DNA of 64,000 nucleotides from NCBI RefSeq assembly GCF_904846075.1, contig NZ_CAJGZH010000001.1, forward strand, positions 1-64,000, written 5' to 3'. Under the pieces are notes generated by a model. It ran no database searches. It was not told the DNA's origin and saw nothing but the letters and a program-made list of their open reading frames with translations. The stretch comes from Psychrobacter glacincola (lineage in GTDB: Bacteria > Pseudomonadota > Gammaproteobacteria > Pseudomonadales > Moraxellaceae). Shown here piece by piece: positions 1 through 8,179 of the stretch. The translations under genes were made by a program, and so were the position numbers. Numbering within the stretch: position 1 is the first letter of the stretch; each line of letters starts with the position of its first letter.

Positions 1-2
1 AC

Positions 3-344
3 CCATTTTGGAGTGACTATATATTCTGGAGTGAGGAATATGTAAACGAAGACTTAAGTATCAATTATGAGAAATTTTTTGATAAAATTTCTGAGTATCC
101 AAATTCTCATGAATATAAAACAAAAAGTCGCATTTTAGAGTTGGCTCAAAAACTTGTCATTAGAGATTTCTCTGATAGTAGCGAAGTTGATATCGTAAAT
201 GAAATCAATGAATTGTCTCCTGATATCAGTTGGACAAATTATCTTTTTGTCGATAAGACCTGCTTAAACAATGACGGCAGTATCAATAAAGAAGCATTCT
301 TAAATAAAATATTTAAGGAGAGCTGGAATGAAAACTTTAGATAG
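3..344 (+). CDS. 3' end of an unknown protein, cut by the window edge
   Basis: An open frame runs in from the left edge without a stop and ends at a TAG at 342-344. About 113 residues are visible. The piece is rich in Asn, Asp, Glu, Lys and Phe and its DNA is clearly more AT-rich than the genes after acnA. A TTG at 141 could be read as a start, but the frame is open far upstream of it, so it is more likely internal. I see no motif I can name and no membrane segment. The composition resembles the other accessory genes of this window (5.1-6.9 kb and 46.2-47.8 kb), so recent acquisition is possible. Function unknown. Confidence 0.6.
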   Translation, partial: PFWSDYIFWSEEYVNEDLSINYEKFFDKISEYPNSHEYKTKSRILELAQKLVIRDFSDSSEVDIVNEINELSPDISWTNYLFVDKTCLNNDGSINKEAFLNKIFKESWNENFR

Positions 345-392
345 TTCATTGGAATAGATTTTCAGATACGTGCTTCCCTTTTCCCAGATAAT

Positions 393-435
393 AAAAAAGC
401 CCAATCCTCTACTTTGACTGGGATTGGGCTTTTTG
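393..435. terminator. Bidirectional terminator between the unknown gene and acnA
   Basis: A 14-base stem (AAAAAGCCCAATCC / GGATTGGGCTTTTT) closes a 13-base loop. It has T-runs on both strands, so it can end both the plus-strand gene stopping at 344 and the minus-strand acnA transcript that ends at 458. Confidence 0.9.
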
Positions 436-457
436 TCATACTAAGCTCAACTGACTA

Positions 458-3256
458 TTATGCTGCGTTTTTGCTCTCAGCAGCTAACTGACGTAGCACA
501 TAGTGCAACACGCCACCATGACGCACGTACTCGCGCTCTTTTGGCGTCTGGAGCATGACATTGACATCAAAGCTCTCAGACGAACCATCGGCACGTGTGG
601 CCGTGACTTTGGCGGTCTTGCTTTCGCCATTATCTAGACCTGTAATACTAAGCACTTCTGAGCCGTCCAGTTTATAGGTATCCGCATTTTTACCCTCTTT
701 AAAGGTTAATGGCAAGACACCCATACCGACGAGGTTTGAGCGGTGAATACGCTCAAACGAGCTGGTCAATACTGCTTTTACGCCAAGCAAAATCGTACCC
801 TTCGCTGCCCAGTCACGGCTAGAGCCAGAGCCATATTCTGCACCGCCAAGTACCACGAGCGGACGCCTGTCTTCTTTATACTTCATTGCCGCATCATAGA
901 TGGCCATTTCTTCGCCGTCTTGAATCGTGGCGCTATCGCCTTTGAAGTAATAAGTATAGCCGCCCTCTTTGCCAGCCATCATGGTATTTTTGATACGGAT
1001 ATTGGCAAAGGTACCGCGCGTCATGACCGCATCATTACCACGGCGTGAGCCATAGCTATTGAAGTCGGCTTGCATTACACCGCGCGCTTGCAAGTACTTG
1101 CCTGCAGGCGAATCTGGATCGATATTACCGGCTGGTGAGATATGATCAGTAGTAATTGAATCACCGAATAGACCTAAGATGCGTGCGCCTTCGATATCAG
1201 GAATACCTTCTGGCTCCATGGTCATACCATCAAAGAACGGCGGGTTTTTGATATAAGTAGACGCTTCGCTCCACGGATACAACTGGCTATCGGCTGAGCT
1301 AATAGCGTTCCATGCGGCACTACCGTCAAACACTTCACCGTAGTTTTTGCGGAACATATCCGCATCGATATTATTGGCAATCAGCTCATTGATCTCATCT
1401 GACGTTGGCCAAATATCTTTTAAGAAGACATCTTTGCCATCTTGATCTTGTCCTAACGGCTGCGTCGTTAAGTCAATATCAACCGTACCTGCCAGCGCAT
1501 AAGCAACTACGAGTGGTGGTGACGCCAAATAACTGGCTTTTACGTGCGAGTGGATACGACCTTCAAAGTTACGGTTACCTGACAACACGGCAGCAGCGAC
1601 TAAGTCTTTTTCTTCGATACCTTTTTCAATCGACTCTAAGAGCGGTCCTGAGTTACCAATACAAGTGGTACAACCATAACCCACTAAATAGAAGCCTGTT
1701 TTTTCAAGCTCGTCCATTAACTTAGATTTTTCAAGATAATCGGTGACGACTTTCGAACCGGGAGCCAATGAAGTTTTGACCCAAGGCTTGGCTTTTAGAC
1801 CTTTTGCAGCGGCTTTTTTCGCCACTAATCCCGCGCCAATCATCACTGCAGGGTTTGAGGTATTGGTACATGAGGTAATCGCTGCGATAACGACAGAACC
1901 ATCACGCAATTTATGGCTCTTATCATCGATATTGACGTCAGAGAAAACATTAGGCTTAGCATAGAGTCTATCCGCTTGCTCCTGCTCGCCGCCTTCTTCA
2001 TCAAAGCGTACCTTGCCTTCGACTTCTGATTTGCGGTCTTTGGTCATTTTTTCTAAAGTTTCGCCAAATTTTTCGTGCATATCAGATAAATTGATACGCT
2101 GCTGTGGCAAATTCGGACCGGCAAGTGCAGGCTGTACCGATGATAAATCAAGCTCTAGTTTACTTGAATACGTTGCCGCTGGGGTATCGGCATCGTGCCA
2201 TAAACCTTGCGCCTTGGCATACTTTTCGACCAACTCAATCTGACTTTCTTCACGACCTGATAGACGCAAATAATCAATTGCCATTTGGTCAATCGGGAAA
2301 ATACCACAGGTTGCCCCATATTCTGGTGACATATTGGCAATCGTCGCACGATCCGCCAGTGGCATACTGTGTAAGCCTTCGCCATAAAACTCCACGAATT
2401 TACCAACCACACCATGCGCACGCAGCATTTCAACCACACGCAATACCAAATCTGTCGCGGTAACGCCTTCAGTGAGTTTGCCTTTTAACTCAAAACCGAC
2501 CACTTGTGGAATCAGCATTGATGACGGTTGACCAAGCATTGCCGCCTCCGCTTCAATACCGCCGACACCCCAACCAAGCACGCCGATACCATTAATCATC
2601 GTCGTATGACTGTCCGTACCGAATACCGTGTCTGGATAAGCAGTCAGCTCACTTTTACCATCAACATTGACATCAGCAGCCATTACAACACGAGCTAAGT
2701 ATTCAAGGTTAACCTGATGCACGATACCAGTGGCTGGTGGTACGACCACAAAGTTTTTAAACGCATTACGACCCCAATGCAGGAATTCATAACGTTCATT
2801 ATTACGTTTAAATTCAATTTTTTCGTTTAAATCTAGTGCATCTTCTCGGCCATAAGCATCGACTTGTACAGAGTGATCGACAACCAATTCACTCGGGATA
2901 AATGGGTTAATTTGCTCAGCTTTACCGCCAAGCTCAACCACCGCATCACGCATGGCTGCCAAATCGACAACTGACGGCACACCAGTAAAGTCTTGCAAGA
3001 CTACACGGGCTGGCATAAAGGCGATCTCTTTTGACGCTTCTGCGCCTGCGTCCCAGTTGGCAACGGCTTCGATGTGGTTTTTGCCGACAGATTGACCATC
3101 ATCTTCATTACGTAAGAGGTTTTCTAAGACGATTTTCATGCAAAATGGTAATTTGCTGATGTGCTCAAAAGTTTCGGTCAGCTTTGGCAAACTGTAATAG
3201 GCATGTTCCTTGCCATCGACCGAAATGGTGTCTTTTACATTAAAAATATCACTCAT
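458..3256 (-). CDS. acnA: Aconitate hydratase A (AcnA/IRP1 type)
   Basis: TCA-cycle aconitase that interconverts citrate and isocitrate in the cytosol with a [4Fe-4S] cluster. It is 932 residues, slightly longer than the usual 890-900 of the AcnA branch. The three cluster cysteines are visible: Cys463 in ITSCTNTSNP, and Cys529 and Cys532 in GCTTCIGNSG. The N-terminal part has TVFGTDSHTTMINGIGVLGW and the C-terminal swivel domain has the GAEYGSGSSRDWAAKG substrate loop. The start is supported by an AAGGAAG ribosome site just upstream. It is followed by a strong terminator and stands alone as a transcription unit. Family assignment is secure. Enzymes of this branch can also bind mRNA when the cluster is lost, which cannot be judged here. 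Confidence 0.97.
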   Translation of the reverse strand: MSDIFNVKDTISVDGKEHAYYSLPKLTETFEHISKLPFCMKIVLENLLRNEDDGQSVGKNHIEAVANWDAGAEASKEIAFMPARVVLQDFTGVPSVVDLAAMRDAVVELGGKAEQINPFIPSELVVDHSVQVDAYGREDALDLNEKIEFKRNNERYEFLHWGRNAFKNFVVVPPATGIVHQVNLEYLARVVMAADVNVDGKSELTAYPDTVFGTDSHTTMINGIGVLGWGVGGIEAEAAMLGQPSSMLIPQVVGFELKGKLTEGVTATDLVLRVVEMLRAHGVVGKFVEFYGEGLHSMPLADRATIANMSPEYGATCGIFPIDQMAIDYLRLSGREESQIELVEKYAKAQGLWHDADTPAATYSSKLELDLSSVQPALAGPNLPQQRINLSDMHEKFGETLEKMTKDRKSEVEGKVRFDEEGGEQEQADRLYAKPNVFSDVNIDDKSHKLRDGSVVIAAITSCTNTSNPAVMIGAGLVAKKAAAKGLKAKPWVKTSLAPGSKVVTDYLEKSKLMDELEKTGFYLVGYGCTTCIGNSGPLLESIEKGIEEKDLVAAAVLSGNRNFEGRIHSHVKASYLASPPLVVAYALAGTVDIDLTTQPLGQDQDGKDVFLKDIWPTSDEINELIANNIDADMFRKNYGEVFDGSAAWNAISSADSQLYPWSEASTYIKNPPFFDGMTMEPEGIPDIEGARILGLFGDSITTDHISPAGNIDPDSPAGKYLQARGVMQADFNSYGSRRGNDAVMTRGTFANIRIKNTMMAGKEGGYTYYFKGDSATIQDGEEMAIYDAAMKYKEDRRPLVVLGGAEYGSGSSRDWAAKGTILLGVKAVLTSSFERIHRSNLVGMGVLPLTFKEGKNADTYKLDGSEVLSITGLDNGESKTAKVTATRADGSSESFDVNVMLQTPKEREYVRHGGVLHYVLRQLAAESKNAA

Positions 3257-3716
3257 GGTAGCTTCCTTATCGTTGTTATAGATCCTAAGCCCAAACGGTT
3301 ATAGGTTTATGCTGAGGATTGGTGGCTAGATAGATGATTGTACGAGTTGCATTCAAAATCGTTATTATTTGACACAGTAGAATATAAAGTTGAGTTAACA
3401 AAATAGCTAAGCGACTCTTTAGAACTTAACAATAACGCTCTTTTACCATAACAAAACGGCGGTGCTTTGTTAACGTCTAGACGTTGTCAAATCGTGGCAT
3501 AATCGTAAACGTAACAAGGGTTTAACATTCTATTATTAAGTATCAATATATTTTCCAAAGAAACATTAGAATCAAAGGTAGTGGGTAAACCGGTCGCCGC
3601 ATACGAGCCTTATCTGTTAGACGTTTGGCTGCGCTATGCTATTATGGTGCGCTTTTTTACCGCTAGGCAAACGCCTCGAAACAATCGTTTCGCGCGCTAT
3701 TTATTGATGAGTTTTT
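3257..3716. other. 460-base gene-free region between divergent acnA and the YdjM-like gene
   Basis: It must hold the promoters of both flanking genes. I could not pick a clear -35/-10 pair. Visible structure is a perfect 14-base palindrome at 3472-3485 and an inverted repeat CGAAAC-aatc-GTTTCG at 3677-3692, which could form a small hairpin in the leader of the plus-strand gene. No open frame of note. Confidence 0.6.
3472..3485. promoter_or_regulatory. Perfect 14-base palindrome, candidate operator
   Basis: AACGTCTAGACGTT is fully self-complementary and lies between two divergent genes, about 215 bases upstream of acnA and 230 upstream of the membrane protein gene. It contains CTAG, which is generally scarce in bacterial DNA. 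No known regulator is assigned. The operator role is inference. Confidence 0.3.
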
Positions 3717-4433
3717 ATGGCAAATTTTAACACCCACCTGAATGTTGCATTCATGGTCAGTGGTACGCTCAGTTTGACGGTTTATAAAGCGGGATTGATT
3801 GATGACTCGGGGTTTTTAGTTTGCGTGGCGCTCGGCACCATCGGTGGGCTACTTCCCGATTTGGATTCTGATAACTCCACACCGATTAAGCTTGGGTTTA
3901 ATATCACCTCGTTTATTTTTGCCTTTGGTTTGGTCATGCATTGGCGCAGTGAGCTGAGTTTGCTTGCCCTGATTGCATTATGGCTAGCAGGCTACGGCTT
4001 TATGCGTTATGTGGTTTTCTCTATTTTTACCAACATGACCGTGCATCGCGGCGTCATTCACTCCGTGCCTTATATGGCAATTTTGGGTTTGGGGCTGACT
4101 TATTTAAGCTACTACGTCTTGCACCTCCCATTAACGGCAAGCTGGTTTTACGGTTTATTTTTATTCGGTGGCGCGCTAGTGCATTTGACATTGGACGAAT
4201 TATATAGCGTCAATTTATCCAATATGAAAATGAAGCGCTCATCAGGTACAGCGATGAAGTTTTATCAGCCTAAAGATAAGTGGTGGTATTTATTACTATA
4301 TACACTGCTCGCCATGTTGGTCTATTTTGCCCCACCGTTTGATGCGTTTTGGCAGCAGCTGCGTGACCCAGCACCATGGGCACAGCTAAAAGTTGGCATA
4401 TTGCCAGAACTGATAAAAAGCATGCTGCGATAA
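3717..4433 (+). CDS. YdjM-like inner-membrane metal-dependent hydrolase family protein
   Basis: A 238-residue membrane protein of the YdjM/DUF457 family, annotated in other genomes as LexA-regulated, membrane-bound, metal-dependent hydrolases. Family features are seen in order: His7 near the N-terminus, PDLDSD at residues 47-52, HRGVIHS at 110-116 and HLTLDE at 156-161. These polar and acidic residues are plausible metal ligands. Four or five hydrophobic segments alternate with them (about 35-47, 60-76, 80-104, 117-135, 142-158), and another lies at about 190-205. The actual reaction is not known for the family. The ribosome site is weak. The next gene starts 45 bases downstream, so the two may be cotranscribed. 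Confidence 0.8.
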   Translation: MANFNTHLNVAFMVSGTLSLTVYKAGLIDDSGFLVCVALGTIGGLLPDLDSDNSTPIKLGFNITSFIFAFGLVMHWRSELSLLALIALWLAGYGFMRYVVFSIFTNMTVHRGVIHSVPYMAILGLGLTYLSYYVLHLPLTASWFYGLFLFGGALVHLTLDELYSVNLSNMKMKRSSGTAMKFYQPKDKWWYLLLYTLLAMLVYFAPPFDAFWQQLRDPAPWAQLKVGILPELIKSMLR

Positions 4434-4478
4434 AGATACGATAAAGCAGTAAAACCCAAGCGAAAATGAGAATAAAAC

Positions 4479-5108
4479 ATGCAACCTAATCTACACGTTT
4501 GCCCTTGCCAAATTCATCCATCATCAAGCGCTATCAGCTCACCACGACTGTATAAAGATTGCTGTCAGCCTTATCATGAGGCTGTTTATAATGAGGCTGT
4601 TTATAATGAGGCTGTTTATAATGAGGCTGTTTATAATGATGCTGTTTATAATGGTGAGGTTGACAAAGCAGAGGGTATAAAAGCGGAGACAGCCGAACGT
4701 CTCATGCGTACGCGCTATAGTGCCTTTGTGTTGATTAAGACAGACTATATCGTCAAGACCACTCTAACCGCGCAGCAAGACTTGCTAGATATCAAGGCGA
4801 TTGAATCGTGGGCAAAAGAGACGAATTGGGCAGGATTAGAAATCGTAGCGCACACGCCAAAGCTAGGCAAACGCCATGCGCAAGTTGAGTTTAAGGCTTA
4901 TTTTAATATCAAAGATAATACAGCTAGTTTAGAAGAGAAAATGCAGGCGCATCATGAGCTGTCCACCTTCGTGAAGGTAAAAGACAAAGTCAATAATGAT
5001 GTACGTTGGTATTTCTTAGATCCTACGGTCGCAATGAGCGTCAGTCAAAAGCAACCGTGTATCTGTGGGTCTGGTGAGAAGTTTAAGCGATGTTGTGGGA
5101 AATTATAA
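4479..5108 (+). CDS. YchJ-like SEC-C domain protein (UPF0225) with an internal pentapeptide repeat
   Basis: 209 residues of the YchJ family. Paired cysteines occur near the N-terminus (Cys8, Cys10, then DCC at 27-29). The family core starts at ERLMRTRYSAFVLIKTDYIV. The C-terminus is a SEC-C zinc-binding motif (CICGSGEKFKRCC). SEC-C motifs bind zinc and are best known from SecA, where they contact SecB; the role of YchJ is not established. An unusual insertion of five Glu/Asp-Ala-Val-Tyr-Asn repeats sits at residues 34-58, exactly where ordinary members have a short linker between the N-terminal cysteines and the core. The repeat is in frame, so the protein should still be made. Function is inferred only from the family. 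Confidence 0.85.
   Translation: MQPNLHVCPCQIHPSSSAISSPRLYKDCCQPYHEAVYNEAVYNEAVYNEAVYNDAVYNGEVDKAEGIKAETAERLMRTRYSAFVLIKTDYIVKTTLTAQQDLLDIKAIESWAKETNWAGLEIVAHTPKLGKRHAQVEFKAYFNIKDNTASLEEKMQAHHELSTFVKVKDKVNNDVRWYFLDPTVAMSVSQKQPCICGSGEKFKRCCGKL
4578..4652 (+). repeat. Five tandem 15-base units inside the YchJ-like gene
   Basis: Four perfect copies of GAGGCTGTTTATAAT followed by one with GAT for GAG. Each copy encodes Glu(Asp)-Ala-Val-Tyr-Asn in frame. Because the unit is a multiple of three, copy-number changes alter linker length without breaking the frame. Confidence 0.95.
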
Positions 5109-5116
5109 CAATCTAA

Positions 5117-5899
5117 TCAAGAAGCCGATTTCTTTATTTTTAGAGAACTACCTTTGTTTTCCAACTCCATCCACCTTTGATGTTTCAAAGAAACATTCAA
5201 CAACTGAGCTATTTTTTGTTTTTCCTTAAAATCTACTGGATACATATAAATATGCTGAATAATTAGCTGCTTCATAAGTCTTTGACATACTACATTATTA
5301 CTAAAGCATTGATTTAGTCTAATAATTTCCTGAATATTCAGTGTTTTATTGAACTGTAGATCTATAGATAATTTTGAACAATATGCACTGGGGTATTTTT
5401 TGTACTTTCAATTTGGCGATAAACCTCAAAAGCTTCCTTAGACCCTATAGAGTGCGCTATTTTTTGTATTGTGGCGTATAAAACATTATAGGTTAAGTGT
5501 AAATACGCTTGCTCAGCATGCTCTTTCACTTCACTATTTGTCATACGAGAATCCAAAGCGATATTCTCAGCAATGAACCTCACTATATTTTCTTGCGCTT
5601 TATCAGATATATTTAAGAAAAAATTCAGAAATCTTAATCCTGCATCAATTCCATCTAGAGCAAGATTAGTTATAACTGATTTTTCAATACTAGCATGCCT
5701 ATTGTTTATTATTTTCCAGCTATCTCCATAGATTTAAAAACTTTATTAATATTGGATAAAATATCGTACGATAGTTCATCTTGCTCAACATCATCGTTAT
5801 TCAATTTCTCTTGATTTCTAAGTACTCATCTACTTTTTTCGCTCTGTCTTTTTTTGACCTAAATCTAGTAGTCTTAGGCTTTCTAAAAATTCTTTGCAT
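5117..5899 (-). pseudogene. Unknown gene split over three frames (about 260 residues if joined)
   Basis: Reading the minus strand from an ATG at 5897-5899, three successive open stretches in different frames follow each other with little gap. The first begins MQRIFRKPKTTRFRSKKDRA. The second covers NNDDVEQDELSYDILSNINK. The third is a long helical part around SVITNLALDGIDAG and EVKEHAEQAYLHLTYNVLY. A last shift at about 5370 leads into FNKTLNIQEIIRLNQC and ends at a TGA at 5117-5119. Adding one A to the A-run in GTTCAAAATTAT (about 5370) restores the last junction, and one added A near 5730 restores the second. The basic N-terminus and the absence of membrane segments suggest a cytosolic protein. 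I do not recognise the family. It is either a decaying accessory gene or a real gene damaged by sequence errors. Confidence 0.5.
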
Positions 5900-6194
5900 A
5901 AAATTCTCTTATATTATCTAAGTAATATAAGAATAATTTTTTCACAAGAAACTATAATTCTTATATTATTTTCATCCAAATTCTAATAAATTTCAATGGA
6001 TATTATTCTTCTTTGGTTTTTTTATAGGTGCAAAGAAGATAGTAGAAGGTGAAAGAACTTATTAACAAACAGTTAATACAGTTGAAAACCCCGCAAGTCT
6101 GAACCTTTCCATGGGGTAATTCTTTTTAATTCCTCGTCAAATTGTTCTTTTAGACTTGAAATTTCATTCAATACCAACTATTTTTTGTATGATT
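5900..6194. other. AT-rich spacer with a small orphan coding fragment
   Basis: This stretch lies between the broken gene and the TIR gene. On the minus strand at about 6073-6180 there is a short open piece ending ITPWKGSDLRGFQLY then TAA. Its composition looks protein-like, but it has no start and no partner; it may be the tail of a deleted gene. I see no other gene. The flanks are rich in T and A runs. Confidence 0.4.
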
Positions 6195-6928
6195 TTAAAA
6201 ATCAAATATTAAATAATCTTCTTTATGTAATTTTTTCAATAAATTTAGAATGAAATTTTCACGGCTTTCTAATACGGAAGACGATGTGTGTATATCAATA
6301 AGTTTTTCGGTTTTCTCATCATATTCTTGTATATCAGGAATAACATATATATCTTCCAATTTTACCTCACCCACTAAACGATGAGATAGTTTAACCCCAG
6401 TATCATTTAACCAAGATAGGAAATTGTTTGTAACTTCAATTTTAGAGCTACCTAATGACACCTCAGATTTAGCTAGAGTTTTTTTTGAGTTATCTCTTTT
6501 GCAACATCCTTTATTCCTTGCACAACATCTAACCAAGCCTCATCTTCATCATGCCAACTTTTAACAGCCCTAGCATCCTTAGGTAAACCTTGGAATTCTG
6601 AAAAACTCATGTCATGCCAGTCACAAGCTCTAATAACAACTGGTATGAGTACAGACCTACCCTCATCATGCTGCTTTACAGCTGTTCTTACTTCTATTTC
6701 TTGACTATAATCAGAGTTGATAAAGCTTGAACTCACTAAAAAAATAATTATGTCGGCTTCTGATAAATTACTATCAATTTCATCTTTCCATTTGGTTCCA
6801 GGCATAATTTTTCTGTCATGCCATGAATCAATTAATTTGTTTCTGGTTAGAGAAGATAAATGCTCCTCTAGATCCTCCTTATATTTTTCATCTTTGTGTG
6901 CATAACTGACAAATAATTTAACAGACAT
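6195..6928 (-). pseudogene. TIR-domain protein, frameshifted and ending before any effector or NTPase domain
   Basis: The N-terminal 150 residues form a bacterial TIR domain: KLFVSYAHKDEKY at the start, then WHDRKIMPGTKW, DIIIFLVSSSFINSDY and SQEIEVRTA, whose Glu fits the NAD-cleaving position of this family. The frame ends in TQKKL-stop at a run of eight A (6479-6486, read as T on the plus strand). Adding one A continues it as TLAKSEVSLGSSKIEV, WLNDTGVKLSHRLVGEVKLE and a final YLIFDF-stop, about 244 residues in total. The WLNDTG/LSHR segment resembles the linker that in longer TIR proteins leads into a P-loop NTPase. Here the protein stops just where that domain would begin. TIR proteins of this kind usually act in anti-phage defence. 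I infer a remnant, or a short TIR protein with a sequence error. Confidence 0.7.
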
Positions 6929-6947
6929 CTTATAATCCCTTTATTTA

Positions 6948-7817
6948 TTAAACGCTCGCCCCAACTGACCCTGCCATCGCAATGTCTTTATAAATAACAT
7001 CACCATCTTGGAATATCAGACATTCATTGACGGCTAACTGTTGCCATTTTTCATTTTCAGTCAATGGCACGGTCACTAGTATCGTCACTTTATCGGTATC
7101 TGTCGTCACATCACCAAAGTTAATCGCTAAATCATCATCTGCCAATTTCGCCTCGCCAAACGGCGCTTGACGCGTGAGATAAAACAATAAACTCCCCGCA
7201 TAAGCCAATTGCCAGCTACCATTTGATATCAAGCAATTAAACAACCCATTGGCGGATAAATAACGACATTGAGTGGTCAAAAAGTTAAACAGCGTTTTGT
7301 CATCAGGACGCAATTTAAAGCTACTTTTTAGGCGATTAACAAGGTAGCAAAACGCCATTTCAGAATCAGTTGAACCAACTGGCTGGCAATGTGAGGCGTT
7401 GCCGTTGTCTTGCAAGCGCTGACAGCGTTTGATAAATTCGCTATTCATTTGCCCATTGTGCGCAAATACCCACTGCTCGCCCCACACTTCACGGACAAAG
7501 GGATGGGTGTTTGCCAAACAATTCTGCCCTTGGGTCGCTTTACGAATATGAGCGATGACATTCATGGCTTTAATTGGATAGTTATTAACCAAATCAGCCA
7601 CGGGCGATAAATGGCTTGGGCGATTGTCATGGAATAAGCGTAGACCAGTTGAAGCATTCTCTGGTTTGTCACTATTAGTGCATTCGCTACGCTCAAAAAA
7701 TGCAATGCCAAAGCCGTCTTCATGGCTATCGGTCATGCCACCGCGACGACGAAACCCTGCAAAGCTAAAACCAATATCGGTTGGGGTATTACAGTTCATT
7801 CCTAGGAGTTGACACAT
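6948..7817 (-). CDS. Class II glutamine amidotransferase (YafJ-like)
   Basis: 289 residues of the stand-alone Ntn-type glutamine amidotransferase family that includes E. coli YafJ. The N-terminal nucleophile is Cys2 (MCQLLGMN). Further conserved parts are HEDGFGIAFF near residue 32, the AHIRKATQG segment, NTHPFVRE, FAHNGQ and GSTDSE. Such proteins release ammonia from glutamine; no acceptor is known for this branch. The start codon directly follows the stop of the DUF2007-like gene with no gap, so the pair is translated as one operon, probably with the homoserine kinase gene 50 bases further upstream. Family assignment is secure; the physiological role is open. Confidence 0.9.
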   Translation of the reverse strand: MCQLLGMNCNTPTDIGFSFAGFRRRGGMTDSHEDGFGIAFFERSECTNSDKPENASTGLRLFHDNRPSHLSPVADLVNNYPIKAMNVIAHIRKATQGQNCLANTHPFVREVWGEQWVFAHNGQMNSEFIKRCQRLQDNGNASHCQPVGSTDSEMAFCYLVNRLKSSFKLRPDDKTLFNFLTTQCRYLSANGLFNCLISNGSWQLAYAGSLLFYLTRQAPFGEAKLADDDLAINFGDVTTDTDKVTILVTVPLTENEKWQQLAVNECLIFQDGDVIYKDIAMAGSVGASV

Positions 7818-8129
7818 TTATACTTCACCGCCGTTCTTGTCGTCTTGTGCAGAATTTAAAGTAGGGTTAATTTTGGCGGCTGACGTTTCATCAAACACCT
7901 CATAAGGCGTTGCCCCATCGGTGTCAATATTTGCCAAAATGCGCTGTGCATGCGCCAAATCAGTATCCTGCACCCACAGCACAATCCCAGAATTCATACC
8001 GGGCATCGCACTCAGCGGTTGCAGAGACACCGTAATACCATTGTTACGCAGCAGATTGGCATGCAGATCACCTTGAATATTGGTGTCGTAGCGTGCCAGT
8101 TTGTGCCAGTTATCAACTTGATCGGTCAT
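7818..8129 (-). CDS. DUF2007-like small protein (putative signal-transducing protein)
   Basis: 103 residues. The first 70 match the layout of the DUF2007 family: a two-strand, helix, strand unit in WHKLARYDTNIQGDLHANLL, then LRNNGITVSLQPLSA and VLWVQDTDLAHAQRILANID. Such domains resemble small ligand-sensing or PII-like folds, but their role is not established. The last 30 residues are polar and probably disordered. It lies between the homoserine kinase gene (50-base gap) and the amidotransferase (no gap), all on the minus strand. Confidence 0.7.
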   Translation of the reverse strand: MTDQVDNWHKLARYDTNIQGDLHANLLRNNGITVSLQPLSAMPGMNSGIVLWVQDTDLAHAQRILANIDTDGATPYEVFDETSAAKINPTLNSAQDDKNGGEV

Positions 8130-8179
8130 GATAAATTCCTTTTAAATATTTATAAATATAACTCGTTGCTATCATTCTA

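Noticed and set aside
743-2463. Several plus-strand ORFs of 70-120 residues inside acnA
   Set aside because: Shadows of the strongly biased acnA frame; no ribosome sites or motifs.
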